A DNA stretch of 64,000 nucleotides, from assembly GCF_002280785.1 (NCBI RefSeq), contig NZ_NCEQ01000001.1, positions 248,001-312,000 on the forward strand. The letters run 5' to 3'. The notes under the pieces were generated by a model. It was not told the DNA's origin. It saw only the letters and a program-made list of their open reading frames with translations, and did no database searches. Shown piece by piece: positions 7,840 through 16,142 of this stretch. Every line of letters begins with the position of its first letter. Position 1 is the first letter of the stretch. This stretch comes from Brevundimonas subvibrioides (GTDB lineage Bacteria; Pseudomonadota; Alphaproteobacteria; Caulobacterales; Caulobacteraceae). Position numbers and translations under genes: made by a program.

Positions 7840-9699
7840 ATGGCGGAACCGACGGGAATGGGTCTGGGCCACGCAGTGGCGCTGCTGGCGGCGGCGGTCG
7901 TCGCCGTGCCCCTGTTCAAGCGGTTCGGCCTGGGCGCCGTGCTGGGCTATCTGGCCGCCGGTCTGCTCTTGGGACCGTCGGCCCTGGGCGTCGTGCGTGA
8001 GCCGGAGACCATGCTGCATGTGGCCGAGATCGGCATCGTGCTGTTCCTGTTCATCATCGGGCTGGAGATGCGACCGGCGCGGCTGTGGAGCCTGAGGCGG
8101 GAAATCTTCGGCCTCGGCGCCGTGCAGGTGATGACCTGCGCCGTCCTGCTGACCGGCGCCGCCCTGCTGGCGGGTCTGCCCTGGTATGCGGCGGTGATCG
8201 CCGGCTTCGGCTTCGCCCTGTCCTCCACGGCCATCGTCATGCAACTGCTTGACGAGCGGAACGAGAAATCCGGACCGGCGGGCCAGCGGGTCGTGTCGGT
8301 GCTGCTGTTCGAGGACATCTCCATCGTGCCGCTGCTGGCGATCGTCGCCGCCCTGGCCGGCGCCTACGGGACCGCCATAGAGGCCGCCCGGCCGGTCTGG
8401 GTCACCATCGGGTCGGCGGTCGCGGCCGTGGCCGGGGTCTATGTCGCGGGGCGCTGGCTGGTGAACCCGCTGTTCCGCCTTCTGGCTCGCTACGGCGGGC
8501 GCGAGGTCATGACAATGGGCGCGCTGGTCGTGGTGCTGGGCTCCGCCTTTGCCGTCAGTCTGGGCGGACTCTCCATGGCCATGGGCGCCTTTCTGGCCGG
8601 CGTGCTGCTGTCGGAATCGACGTTCCGGCACCAGTTGGAGGCCGATGTGGAGCCGTTCCGCGGCATCCTGCTCGGCCTGTTCTTCCTGGCCATCGGCATG
8701 TCGCTGGACCTCGCCGTGGTCGTGCGCGACTGGGCCTGGGTTCTGGGCGGGGTCGTGGCCTTCTCGGCGCTGAAGATGATCGGCGTCTATGCCGTCGCCC
8801 GGCTGAAACAGAGCCACGGCGAAGGGCTGTTGCGCGCCGCCCTGATGGGCGAGGGCGGGGAGTTCGCCTTCGTCCTGTATGCGACGGCGGGGGCGGCCGG
8901 CCTGTTCGATCCGCGCATGGCGGCGATCCTGTCGGCGATGGTCATTCTGTCGATGGCCCTGACCCCGCTTCGGCTGTTCATCGCCGACAGGCTGAGACCG
9001 GACGAGGCGCTGGACCCGGACACGGCGGACGGGGTGGACCGGGCCGCGAACCTGCGCGAGCGGGTGTTGATCATCGGTTTCGGCCGGTTCGCCCAGGTCG
9101 TGGCGCAGCCGCTGCTGGCCCGCGACGTCGATGTGTCGATCATCGACATGGACGTGGAGATGATCCAGGCCGCCGGAAAGTTCGGCTTCAAGGTCTATTA
9201 CGGTGACGGCTCGCGCCTGGACGTGCTGCGCGCGTCGGGCGCCGAGGGGGCCGAGACCATCCTGGTCTGCGTCGACAAGCCTGAGGCGGCCGACCGGATC
9301 GTGGAACTGGTCATGGCCGAGTTCCCGCTGACCAAACTGTTCGTGCGCGCCTATGACCGGGGCCATTCGATCCGGCTGATCAACGCGGGCGTGGAGTTCC
9401 ACATCCGCGAGACCTTCGAAAGCGCCCTGGCGTTCGGCGAGCATGTGTTGAAGGACCTCGGCTTCTCTGAGGACGAGGCGCGCGAGACGATCGAGGACGT
9501 GCGTCGTCGCGACGAGGAGAGGCTCATCCTCCAGGTCACCGGCGGGCCACAGGCCGGCCGCAGCCTGTGGAGGAACAACACCTCGACCCCGCAGCCCGAA
9601 CCTTACGTCAAGCCGCGCCGCGAGGCCCAGGCCCTGAACGAGGACGCTGCCGAGGTCATGACCGCCGAGGAGCGAGAGCGGCAACAGGAAGAGGCCTGA
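7840..9699 (+). CDS. CPA2-family cation:proton antiporter with RCK domain (KefB/C-like)
   Basis: A 619-residue inner-membrane protein. Residues up to about 380 contain some 12 hydrophobic helices with the CPA2 signatures GYLAAGLLLGPSALG, LFLFIIGLEMRP and GFALSSTAIVMQLL. After that comes a cytosolic TrkA-N/RCK nucleotide-binding domain (VLIIGFGRFAQVVAQPLL, then IIDMDVEMIQ, YYGDGSRLDVLRASGA). The fold matches glutathione-gated or NAD-regulated K+/H+ antiporters such as KefB/KefC. No KefF/KefG ancillary gene is next to it. It is monocistronic by appearance. Confidence 0.9.
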   Translation: MAEPTGMGLGHAVALLAAAVVAVPLFKRFGLGAVLGYLAAGLLLGPSALGVVREPETMLHVAEIGIVLFLFIIGLEMRPARLWSLRREIFGLGAVQVMTCAVLLTGAALLAGLPWYAAVIAGFGFALSSTAIVMQLLDERNEKSGPAGQRVVSVLLFEDISIVPLLAIVAALAGAYGTAIEAARPVWVTIGSAVAAVAGVYVAGRWLVNPLFRLLARYGGREVMTMGALVVVLGSAFAVSLGGLSMAMGAFLAGVLLSESTFRHQLEADVEPFRGILLGLFFLAIGMSLDLAVVVRDWAWVLGGVVAFSALKMIGVYAVARLKQSHGEGLLRAALMGEGGEFAFVLYATAGAAGLFDPRMAAILSAMVILSMALTPLRLFIADRLRPDEALDPDTADGVDRAANLRERVLIIGFGRFAQVVAQPLLARDVDVSIIDMDVEMIQAAGKFGFKVYYGDGSRLDVLRASGAEGAETILVCVDKPEAADRIVELVMAEFPLTKLFVRAYDRGHSIRLINAGVEFHIRETFESALAFGEHVLKDLGFSEDEARETIEDVRRRDEERLILQVTGGPQAGRSLWRNNTSTPQPEPYVKPRREAQALNEDAAEVMTAEERERQQEEA

Positions 9700-9813
9700 G
9701 ACCGTCGAACGGGGTGATGCGTGGCGGCCACAGGCTGGCAGGATCGCGCGACAGGTCGCCGGACTGGGGAAACTTCACCGTGGCCTGACGTTTCCAGTCG
9801 TCAGGAGAACCTC

Positions 9814-10128
9814 ATGCCCAAGACCACCGGAAACCGCTCGAGGCCTGACCTGCGCCTCGTCGTCGAGAGCGAAGTCTATGATCTGATGCGCGGTCCGCAA
9901 ACGACCGCCGACCGTGTCAAACAGCTTCAAGCCGAGGCGCGCGCCCTGGCCATTGAACAGGTCGAGGAACTGGAACGTCGGCTGAACGAAGCGGCAGCCC
10001 TGGCCCGGGAAATCTCGGCCGGCGGCGACGCCTATCCCGTCGGGGCCCGCGAGCTCGCCTCGCGTCTGGCCGAAGACCTGCCGGCCAGGGCCCAGACCAT
10101 CAAGGCGATCGTGTCGCGCCTGCCGTGA
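9814..10128 (+). CDS. Hypothetical protein, helical
   Basis: 104 residues, starting MPKTTGNRSRPDLRLV. AGGAG stands 6 nt before this ATG, so it is preferred over the upstream in-frame start at 9721. The sequence is mostly helical and charged, with a probable coiled coil around residues 30-65 (RVKQLQAEARALAIEQVEEL and following). No domain is recognised. Its last 29 bp overlap the end of the convergent DUF4126 gene. Confidence 0.6.
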   Translation: MPKTTGNRSRPDLRLVVESEVYDLMRGPQTTADRVKQLQAEARALAIEQVEELERRLNEAAALAREISAGGDAYPVGARELASRLAEDLPARAQTIKAIVSRLP

Positions 10129-10765
10129 CGCCGTCACGGGCGTAAAGCCTCTGCCGCAGGCGCTTCGCGAGGCGGAAGACCAGAACCGCCAGGACGATCA
10201 GCACCACCGGAACGAGGATCGGGGCCAGGAAGGCCAGGATCACGGTGCAGAAGGCGAGCACGTCCTCGATCAGGGACAGGACCGGATTGCCGACGCCGCC
10301 GGTCGTCGCGGTGGAGGTCAGGCGGGCTCCTCCCTGGGCGGCGTTGAAGGCGAAGGCGGTCGGGGCGCCGACGATGACCCCGGCGATGGCGGCCGTGGTC
10401 GGGTCGAGGCCGGCGAAGACGCTGCCCGCCGCGACCGCTCCGGCGACCGGTCTGGTGAAGGCGCCCAGTAGGTTGAGGCCGTGATCGACGACGGGGATCT
10501 TGTCGCCCGCGAACTCGACGACCGCCGCGACGCCGAGCGCCGCAATGGCGGGCAAGTCCGCCAGCCAGTCCATCTGGTCGTTCAACTGGATGCCGAACAG
10601 GCCGAACCGCGCGGCGAGGGCCAGCATCAGCAACGGCAGGAAGGTGCGCAGGCCGGTCGCCGAGGCGAGGCCGAGCCCCAGCAGGGCAGGCAGGACCCAG
10701 GTCTGGAGCGGGCCGGCAGCGGCGCCGAGCCCTTGCTGAACGGCTTGAAGGTCGATGCTGTCCAT
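10100..10765 (-). CDS. DUF4126 family membrane protein
   Basis: 221 residues with four to five transmembrane segments. The motif ASATGLRTFLPLLMLALAARFG near residue 35, the central DKIPVVDHGLNLLGAFTRPVAGA and the Gly/Ala-rich helix SVFAGLDPTTAAIAGVIVGA are typical of DUF4126. The C-terminal helix VLIVLAVLVFRLAKRLRQRL ends in a basic cytosolic tail. The function of the family is unknown. Its 3' end overlaps a convergent gene, which may allow mutual interference of the two transcripts. Confidence 0.85.
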   Translation of the reverse strand: MDSIDLQAVQQGLGAAAGPLQTWVLPALLGLGLASATGLRTFLPLLMLALAARFGLFGIQLNDQMDWLADLPAIAALGVAAVVEFAGDKIPVVDHGLNLLGAFTRPVAGAVAAGSVFAGLDPTTAAIAGVIVGAPTAFAFNAAQGGARLTSTATTGGVGNPVLSLIEDVLAFCTVILAFLAPILVPVVLIVLAVLVFRLAKRLRQRLYARDGVTAGATRSP

Positions 10766-10817
10766 CCCTGCTCCTGCCGGTCCCTTGCTGACCGTATGGC
10801 ATAGCGACCCGAAAGGT

Positions 10818-11105
10818 TTAGCCGATCACGTCGGCGTAGTCCCGATGCCGCCCGAACCAGGCGACCGCATAGCTGCACACCGGCGTCAGCCTATGGTTCC
10901 CGGCGCGGGCGTGGTCGGCGAGGCTCTGCATGAATCTGCCCGCCGCGCCGGAGCCGCGCAGCTCGTCTTCGGCCTCGACGTGAAGGATGGCGCGACGGTC
11001 TCCCTGAACCGAATAGTCAGCCCAGACGCGGCGGGTTTCGCCGGCGGCGTCGGTAAAGCCCTGTTCGTACCGTTGCTCGGCCGCGACGTCGCGGAAGTCG
11101 GTCAT
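10818..11105 (-). CDS. GNAT-like N-acetyltransferase (YjdJ type)
   Basis: 95 residues, start chosen at MTDFRDVAAEQRYEQ. The order of elements fits the short GNAT/YjdJ family: RAILHVEAEDELRGSGAAGRFMQSLADHAR gives beta4 plus the acetyl-CoA loop (R-G-S-G-A-A/G), then HRLTPVCSYAVAWFGRH. In this family the Cys-Ser-Tyr segment near the end is common. The substrate is unknown. The gene heads - strand, following two small membrane-protein genes in the same orientation. Confidence 0.78.
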   Translation of the reverse strand: MTDFRDVAAEQRYEQGFTDAAGETRRVWADYSVQGDRRAILHVEAEDELRGSGAAGRFMQSLADHARAGNHRLTPVCSYAVAWFGRHRDYADVIG

Positions 11106-11172
11106 GAGTATCCCCTCCGCACGGCAGTCAAACCCCCTGGGGCGACGCACCGTTCCGTATGGTCACGCCTGA

Positions 11173-11562
11173 TCAGGCGGGCTTGTCCGACATCAGGTTC
11201 ACGACGCCGAGAATGCTCTTCACCGTGAACCAGATGCTGAGCAGGAACCACAGGCCTCCGAACAGCAGCAGGAACGGGATGCCGATCAGGATGATCGACG
11301 CCGCCATGCTGATCGCGATCAGCACCCACAGGGCGATGGTCCACCAGAAGACCGACCAGAACAGCGCAATCTGGGCCTCGATATGCTGGCGCGGGAGACC
11401 GGTGGCGGAGCCGCGCGCGGCGTAGGCGACGACCAGTCCGACCAGGACCAGCACATTGGCCGACGGAATCGACAGGATGTAGAGGGCCCAGGCGATCAGG
11501 GCGGCGGGCTTGCCCTCGGCCTCGTGTCCGGGCTCGAGCCGAGGTTGCGACGCGTCCGACAT
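11173..11562 (-). CDS. DUF4870-like small membrane protein
   Basis: 129 residues. A hydrophilic N-terminus of about 18 residues is followed by three hydrophobic segments (about 20-50, 68-92 and 93-115). The pattern AALIAWALYILSIP ... HIEAQIALFWSVFWWTIALWVLI ... FLLLFGGLWFLLSIWFTVKSILG is that of the DUF4870/Tic20-like group of small membrane proteins. It lies 10 bp downstream of another membrane protein of related build, so the two probably form an operon and may interact. Confidence 0.72.
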   Translation of the reverse strand: MSDASQPRLEPGHEAEGKPAALIAWALYILSIPSANVLVLVGLVVAYAARGSATGLPRQHIEAQIALFWSVFWWTIALWVLIAISMAASIILIGIPFLLLFGGLWFLLSIWFTVKSILGVVNLMSDKPA

Positions 11563-11572
11563 GGGGACTCTC

Positions 11573-12277
<705 letters not shown>

Positions 12278-12331
12278 GGTCAGGACAATGGCGGGGCCGC
12301 CGGTCGGAGGCAAGCCGAACCGCGCGTAACC

Positions 12332-12856
12332 TTACGCCTTCAGGTCGTTGATCGACAGATCGGCCCGGTCGATCCAGCTTCCGGCGGCCCAGGCGCGTTC
12401 GGCGGCGCTCAGGTGCTCGCCGATGATGATGGCGTTGGTCGGGGTCTCTTCCAGGGTGAGTTCGACGCAGCGGTAGGGCGAGCCGTCGTCGGCCAGGATG
12501 GCGTCCAGCTTGCGACGCAGGGCGACCGCAAAGGCCTCGGTCGTGGGATCGCCGTCGAACACCATCAGGCGGGCGACCCGCTGAGGCTCGTTCGCCTGGA
12601 ACCAGGCCAGCATGGGATCGGCGCCGTTCAGCTGGAAGGCGTGATCCACGGCCTTGTCGATGAACCCGTGCCAGCGGCCCTTCAGCGTTTCGAACGACGT
12701 GACGAAGTTCGAGGCGCCGAAATCCATCTCCGCCTGGGTGGCGAGGACGACGTGGACGAACTCGTTGTGGCCATGGGGCACCGCGCACCGCGACGCGGGG
12801 TCGGAGAGCAGGCGGTGGGCCATCGAGAAACGGCGGGTGAAACGAACCTGGGGCAT
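12332..12856 (-). CDS. 6-pyruvoyl-tetrahydropterin synthase / QueD-like protein
   Basis: 174 residues from MPQVRFTRRFSMAHRLL. The zinc ligands of the T-fold family are visible: His14 in SMAHRL, and His28 and His30 in PHGHNE, with Cys24 just before as in 6-carboxytetrahydropterin synthases. VELTLEETPTNAII near the end is the usual substrate-binding Glu region. Such enzymes act on 7,8-dihydroneopterin triphosphate, in queuosine or pterin synthesis. The next genes on the same strand are FolB and a pteridine-reductase-like SDR, which favours a pterin/folate role here. Confidence 0.82.
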   Translation of the reverse strand: MPQVRFTRRFSMAHRLLSDPASRCAVPHGHNEFVHVVLATQAEMDFGASNFVTSFETLKGRWHGFIDKAVDHAFQLNGADPMLAWFQANEPQRVARLMVFDGDPTTEAFAVALRRKLDAILADDGSPYRCVELTLEETPTNAIIIGEHLSAAERAWAAGSWIDRADLSINDLKA

Positions 12857-12941
12857 TGCGCGGCGACATGTCGTGCCGAAAGCCGGCAAAGGCAAGGCTG
12901 GAGCCGAATCAGCAGCCCCCTCGTCCTTCGGACGAGACCCT

Positions 12942-13328
12942 TCAGCGCCTGTAGGTCAGTTCGCACCCGGCCCCGTCGGCGGCCTCCAGCGCGTCCGGCT
13001 TGTCGATCCGCACGGTCACCCCGAGCACCCGGGCATCCTCCAGACAGTGCAGGGCCAGCCGCTCGGCGAAGGTCTCGACCAGGCCGACGTGGCCCTCGGC
13101 GATGATGCGGCGGGCGGAGGCGGCGACGGTCTCATAGTTGATGGTGTCGGAAAGGCCGTGGACCTCGGCGGGGCCGAGATCGAGGGTCACGTCGATGACC
13201 AGGGTCTGCAGCCGGCCGTGCTCGTGGTCGTAGATGCCGATCCCGGCCTCGACCCGCAGGCCCTTGACGAAGACGGTCAGGTTGGCGCGCCGGGCGGCCG
13301 AAAGGGGTTGAATCACGGCGGGGTTCAC
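12942..13328 (-). CDS. folB: Dihydroneopterin aldolase
   Basis: Converts 7,8-dihydroneopterin to 6-hydroxymethyl-dihydropterin in folate synthesis; cytosolic. 128 residues. VFVKGLRVEAGIGIYDHEHGRLQ is the N-terminal T-fold signature, with the conserved Glu and Tyr. TINYETVAASARRIIAEGHVGLVETFAERLA contains the catalytic-region Tyr and Glu. The start ATG overlaps the stop of the upstream SDR by 4 bp (ATGA), so translation is coupled. Length and motifs are normal. Confidence 0.93.
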   Translation of the reverse strand: MNPAVIQPLSAARRANLTVFVKGLRVEAGIGIYDHEHGRLQTLVIDVTLDLGPAEVHGLSDTINYETVAASARRIIAEGHVGLVETFAERLALHCLEDARVLGVTVRIDKPDALEAADGAGCELTYRR

Positions 13329-14077
13329 TCGGCGATGTCGGGGGTCTGCCAGGCCAGGTGCTGGCCGCCGTCCACGGCGATCATCTGGCCGGTGACCGAG
13401 CGGGCGTCAACGAGATAGACGACGGCTTCTGCGATGTCCTCCGGCGACGGACCGTGGCCCAGAGGTATGGCGGCCTGTTCGGCGGCGAACTCGCCTTCGG
13501 ACTGATGGATCGAGGCCAGGGTCGGACCGGGGCCGACGCCATTGACGCGGATGCGAGGCGCCAGGGCCTGGGCCAGGGTCCGGGTCGCCCACCACAGGCC
13601 GTTTCGCGACAGGGCATAGGAGAAGAAGCGCGGATCGGGCTTCAGCACCCGCTGGTCCAGCAGGTTGACGATCGAGGCGCCGTCGGGGGCTTGGGCGGCG
13701 AAGACCTCGGCCAGGACGAGGGGGGCGCGAAGGTTGGTCTCGAGATGCAGGTCCCAGGTCTCGCGAGACAGGCTGCCGACACGGTCATCCTCGAACGCAG
13801 AGGCATTGTTGACCAGGACGGAGATCGGGCCGAGCACCTCGACCGCCGCCGGGATCAGGGCGCGGGTCCCGGCCTCGTCGGTCAGGTCGGCGGGCAGGAC
13901 CGCGGCGCGGCGACCGAGCGCGCGCACCTCTTCGGCCAGCTGCTCCGCGTCCGCGGCTGAATCCCGATGATGGATAGCGACGTCATGGCCGCGCGCGGCC
14001 AGGGCCAGCACGATGGCGCGGCCGATCCGGCGCGCACCGCCCGTGACGAGCGCCGCGCCGCGCTGGGGTTCAGTCAA
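13325..14077 (-). CDS. Pteridine reductase-like SDR (FolM/PTR1 type)
   Basis: 250-residue NADP-dependent short-chain dehydrogenase. The cofactor loop is TGGARRIGRA, the Arg-containing version found in pteridine reductases. It also has LVNNASAFED (NNAS instead of NNAG) and ends DGGQHLAW, like FolM's DGGRHL. The catalytic residues align with PTR1 as Asp141, Tyr154 and position +4, where Arg158 replaces the usual Lys. It overlaps folB by 4 bp, which supports a role in reducing dihydropterins. The start is a TTG at 14077, inside the end of a 26-codon ORF. Confidence 0.82.
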   Translation of the reverse strand: MTEPQRGAALVTGGARRIGRAIVLALAARGHDVAIHHRDSAADAEQLAEEVRALGRRAAVLPADLTDEAGTRALIPAAVEVLGPISVLVNNASAFEDDRVGSLSRETWDLHLETNLRAPLVLAEVFAAQAPDGASIVNLLDQRVLKPDPRFFSYALSRNGLWWATRTLAQALAPRIRVNGVGPGPTLASIHQSEGEFAAEQAAIPLGHGPSPEDIAEAVVYLVDARSVTGQMIAVDGGQHLAWQTPDIAE

Positions 14078-14150
14078 CCCGGCCGAACTCGAACAGGTTG
14101 ATGGCGCCGAGAACGGCGACGAAACCGAGGATGATATAGAGGGCCAGCAT
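14070..14150 (-). CDS. 26-residue membrane peptide
   Basis: ATG at 14150, stop TGA at 14072-14070, product MLALYIILGFVAVLGAINLF plus six more residues. Residues 2-20 form one hydrophobic span; the end (EFGRVD) is charged. An AGGAG Shine-Dalgarno lies 6 nt before the ATG, among the best in the window. Its stop overlaps the TTG start of the SDR by 8 bp, so it may serve as a translated leader coupled to that gene, as well as being a real membrane peptide. Confidence 0.6.
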   Translation of the reverse strand: MLALYIILGFVAVLGAINLFEFGRVD

Positions 14151-14219
14151 GGGGAGCTCCTGATTGTGACGCCGCAATAGAGGGGAGCGCTCGACGGTTC
14201 AAGTGATGGACAGGGACCC

Positions 14220-14257
14220 TTGCCGGGCGGGCCTCATTGCTATAGTTCTGGAAATAT
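14220..14257 (+). promoter_or_regulatory. Predicted arsR promoter and ArsR operator
   Basis: TTGCCG (14220-14225) and TATAGT (14241-14246) resemble -35 and -10 boxes, with a rather short 15-bp spacer. The inverted repeat ATAGTTC-TG-GAAATAT (14242-14257, 6 of 7 paired) overlaps the -10 box and the arsR ATG at 14256, a natural place for self-repression. The expected transcription start (about 14253-14256) leaves almost no leader. Confidence 0.5.
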
Positions 14258-14594
14258 GGAAACGTCAGTCGTCATCGCCGCACTTTCCGCGCTGGCGCAC
14301 CCCGGCCGCCTCGCGATCTACCGATTGCTTGTGGCTGTCGGCGGTGTCGGATCGGCGGCGGGGGAGATCGCCAACTCGGTCGGAGCCCCGGCCAATACGA
14401 CATCGACCAATCTCGGAATTCTGCAAACTGCGGGCCTGATTACGTCCCGGCGCGAGGGACGCCACGTCCGCTACTGGACCGACCACGAGGCAATGCGAAA
14501 TCTCCTCGGCTACCTGATCGAGGATTGCTGCGGCGGCCGCCCGGAAATCTGCGCGCCACTGATCGGCGCCCGGGCGAGGGTTCCGGTGTGCTGA
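14256..14594 (+). CDS. arsR: ArsR-family metalloregulator
   Basis: 112-residue winged-helix repressor of the arsenic operon. Layout: LAHPGRLAIYRLLV (helix 2), then NSVGAPANTTSTNLGILQTAGLI (recognition helix region), and REGRHVRYW (wing). Three cysteines near the end, Cys91, Cys92 and Cys99 (CCGGRPEIC), resemble the C-terminal As(III) site of Acidithiobacillus-type ArsR rather than the E. coli CVC-in-helix type. The ATG at 14256 gives the normal start. The next gene starts inside its last codons. A palindrome over the start region is the probable operator. Confidence 0.88.
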   Translation: METSVVIAALSALAHPGRLAIYRLLVAVGGVGSAAGEIANSVGAPANTTSTNLGILQTAGLITSRREGRHVRYWTDHEAMRNLLGYLIEDCCGGRPEICAPLIGARARVPVC

Positions 14595-15247
14595 GGCGGC
14601 TGGCGGCCGAGGGGCTGGGAGCCGCACTGCTGCTGGCCGTTGTGGTCGGCTCGGGAATCATGGCCGAACGGCTGTCCCCCGACAGTCCCGCGCTCGCCCT
14701 GTTCGCAAACGCGGTAGCCACGGGCGCCGGCCTGTACGGCCTGATCACAATCTTCGGTCCGGTGTCCGGGGCGCATTTCAACCCGGCGGTCACACTGTCG
14801 GCCGCACTTCGGGGCGAAATCGGCGCGGCGGCCGCCACCGGTTATGTGGCTGTCCAGACGCTCGGAGCCGTCCTGGGCGTCTGGGGTGCGCATTTGATGT
14901 TCGCGGAACCGGTTCTGCAGCTCTCGACCACGGTTCGAGACGGGGCGTCGCTCGCGCTATCGGAGTTCATCGCCACCTTCGGCCTGATTCTGACGATCGC
15001 CGGAACCGCGCGGACACGTCCGGAAGCCGTCGCGGGCGCGGTCGCGCTCTATATCGTGGCCGCCTACTGGTTCACGGCCTCGACCTCCTTCGCCAATCCG
15101 GCCGTAACCCTGGCCAGGGCCCTGACCGACACCTTCTCGGGTATTGCGCCGACATCGGTTCCAACATTCATCGGGGCCCAGTTCGCCGGCGCGGTCGCGG
15201 GCGTGATCGCCGGCCGCGCGCTTTTCATCCAGAAGGCCGCCGCATGA
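14588..15247 (+). CDS. aqpS: Aquaglyceroporin of the arsenic operon (AqpS-like)
   Basis: 219-residue MIP-family channel with six hydrophobic helices and two half-helices carrying NPA motifs (HFNPAVTL, about 65-67, and FANPAVTLAR, about 170-172). The GTG start at 14588 overlaps the arsR stop by 7 bp. Placed between arsR and arsC, it matches the arrangement known from Sinorhizobium meliloti, where AqpS lets arsenite made by ArsC leave the cell. No ArsB or Acr3 pump is present nearby, which supports that role. Confidence 0.87.
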   Translation: MLRRLAAEGLGAALLLAVVVGSGIMAERLSPDSPALALFANAVATGAGLYGLITIFGPVSGAHFNPAVTLSAALRGEIGAAAATGYVAVQTLGAVLGVWGAHLMFAEPVLQLSTTVRDGASLALSEFIATFGLILTIAGTARTRPEAVAGAVALYIVAAYWFTASTSFANPAVTLARALTDTFSGIAPTSVPTFIGAQFAGAVAGVIAGRALFIQKAAA

Positions 15248-15651
15248 CCGACTTTCCCGTGACCATCTTCCACAACCCGGACTGCGGCACGTCGCGAAAT
15301 GTGCTCGCCGCCGTGGAGGCTCAAGGGTACGCGCCGAAGGTCGTCCTCTATCTCGAGAGCGGCTGGACGGCGTTGCAACTGACCGATCTGGTCGTGCGCA
15401 TGGGCGTTCCGGTCCGCGCCGTCCTGCGCGAGAAGGGCACGCCCGCCGAAACGCTGGGTCTGCTCGATCCGGCAGTGTCCGATGAGACCCTGATCTCCGC
15501 CATGGTGGAACATCCGATCCTCGTGAACCGGCCGATCGTCGAGACGCCGCTGGGCGTGGTCATGGCCAGACCGTCGGAGCGGGTGTTCGAGGTCCTGGAT
15601 CGCCGGCCCGAAACCTTCGTCAAGGAGGACGGCGAGGTCGTCGTCCTGTAG
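15244..15651 (+). CDS. arsC: Arsenate reductase (glutaredoxin type)
   Basis: Reduces arsenate to arsenite with glutathione and glutaredoxin in the cytosol. 135 residues. The catalytic Cys14 is in HNPDCGTSRN, the R773-type ArsC signature. Later motifs are VLREKGTP, then HPILVNRPIVETPLGV with the conserved Arg, and ending VFEVLDRRPETFVKEDGE. The ATG overlaps the channel gene's stop by 4 bp. Last gene of the ars operon; the NUDIX gene follows after 9 bp and may be co-transcribed. Confidence 0.93.
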   Translation: MTDFPVTIFHNPDCGTSRNVLAAVEAQGYAPKVVLYLESGWTALQLTDLVVRMGVPVRAVLREKGTPAETLGLLDPAVSDETLISAMVEHPILVNRPIVETPLGVVMARPSERVFEVLDRRPETFVKEDGEVVVL

Positions 15652-15660
15652 CGTCGCCGG

Positions 15661-16131
15661 ATGAACTGGCGCGTCCGAATTGAGCCCTTCACCCGGCCGC
15701 TTTTCTTTATCTACTCGCGCCTGCAGCGCGGCATGACGCTGGGCGTGCGGTCCGTGGCGGTCGATGCCCAGGGGCGGGTCATGCTGGTGAAACACACCTA
15801 TCTGGCCGGCTGGTGGCTTCCGGGCGGCGGTGTCGATCGCGGCGAGGCCACCGGAGATGCGGCGGCGCGCGAACTGTTCGAGGAGACGGGGCTGAAGGCG
15901 ACCACGCCCGGCCGGCTGGTCTCGGTCCATTCCAACGAGCGGTTCTTCAAGGGGGATCATGTGCTGGTCTATCGCTTCGACGCCTTCGAGGCGGGCGCCT
16001 TGACCCACCATGGCGAGATCGCCGAGACCGGCTGGTTCGATCCGCGGAACCTGCCCGAGGATGCGCACCGGTCGACCCATGACCGGATGGCCGAGATGTT
16101 CGGCGGTGCGCCCGTCGATCCGCGCTGGTAG
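15661..16131 (+). CDS. NUDIX hydrolase
   Basis: 156 residues. The full NUDIX box is present at about 56-78: GGGVDRGEATGDAAARELFEETGL, written here only by position because it fits Gx5Ex7REUXEEXGU exactly. An N-terminal basic-hydrophobic helix (RPLFFIYSRLQRG) precedes it, a feature of some NUDIX proteins seen next to membrane or envelope genes. The substrate is unknown (a nucleoside diphosphate derivative). It sits 9 bp after arsC and 11 bp before a small transporter gene. Confidence 0.88.
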   Translation: MNWRVRIEPFTRPLFFIYSRLQRGMTLGVRSVAVDAQGRVMLVKHTYLAGWWLPGGGVDRGEATGDAAARELFEETGLKATTPGRLVSVHSNERFFKGDHVLVYRFDAFEAGALTHHGEIAETGWFDPRNLPEDAHRSTHDRMAEMFGGAPVDPRW

Positions 16132-16142
16132 AGGCTGAACCT

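Noticed and set aside
6673..9684. A 1003-codon - strand open frame
   Set aside because: Most of it is antisense to the hydrolase and antiporter genes and has the Arg/Gln/His/Gly-rich composition of a GC-rich shadow frame. Only the last 84 codons encode a recognisable domain.
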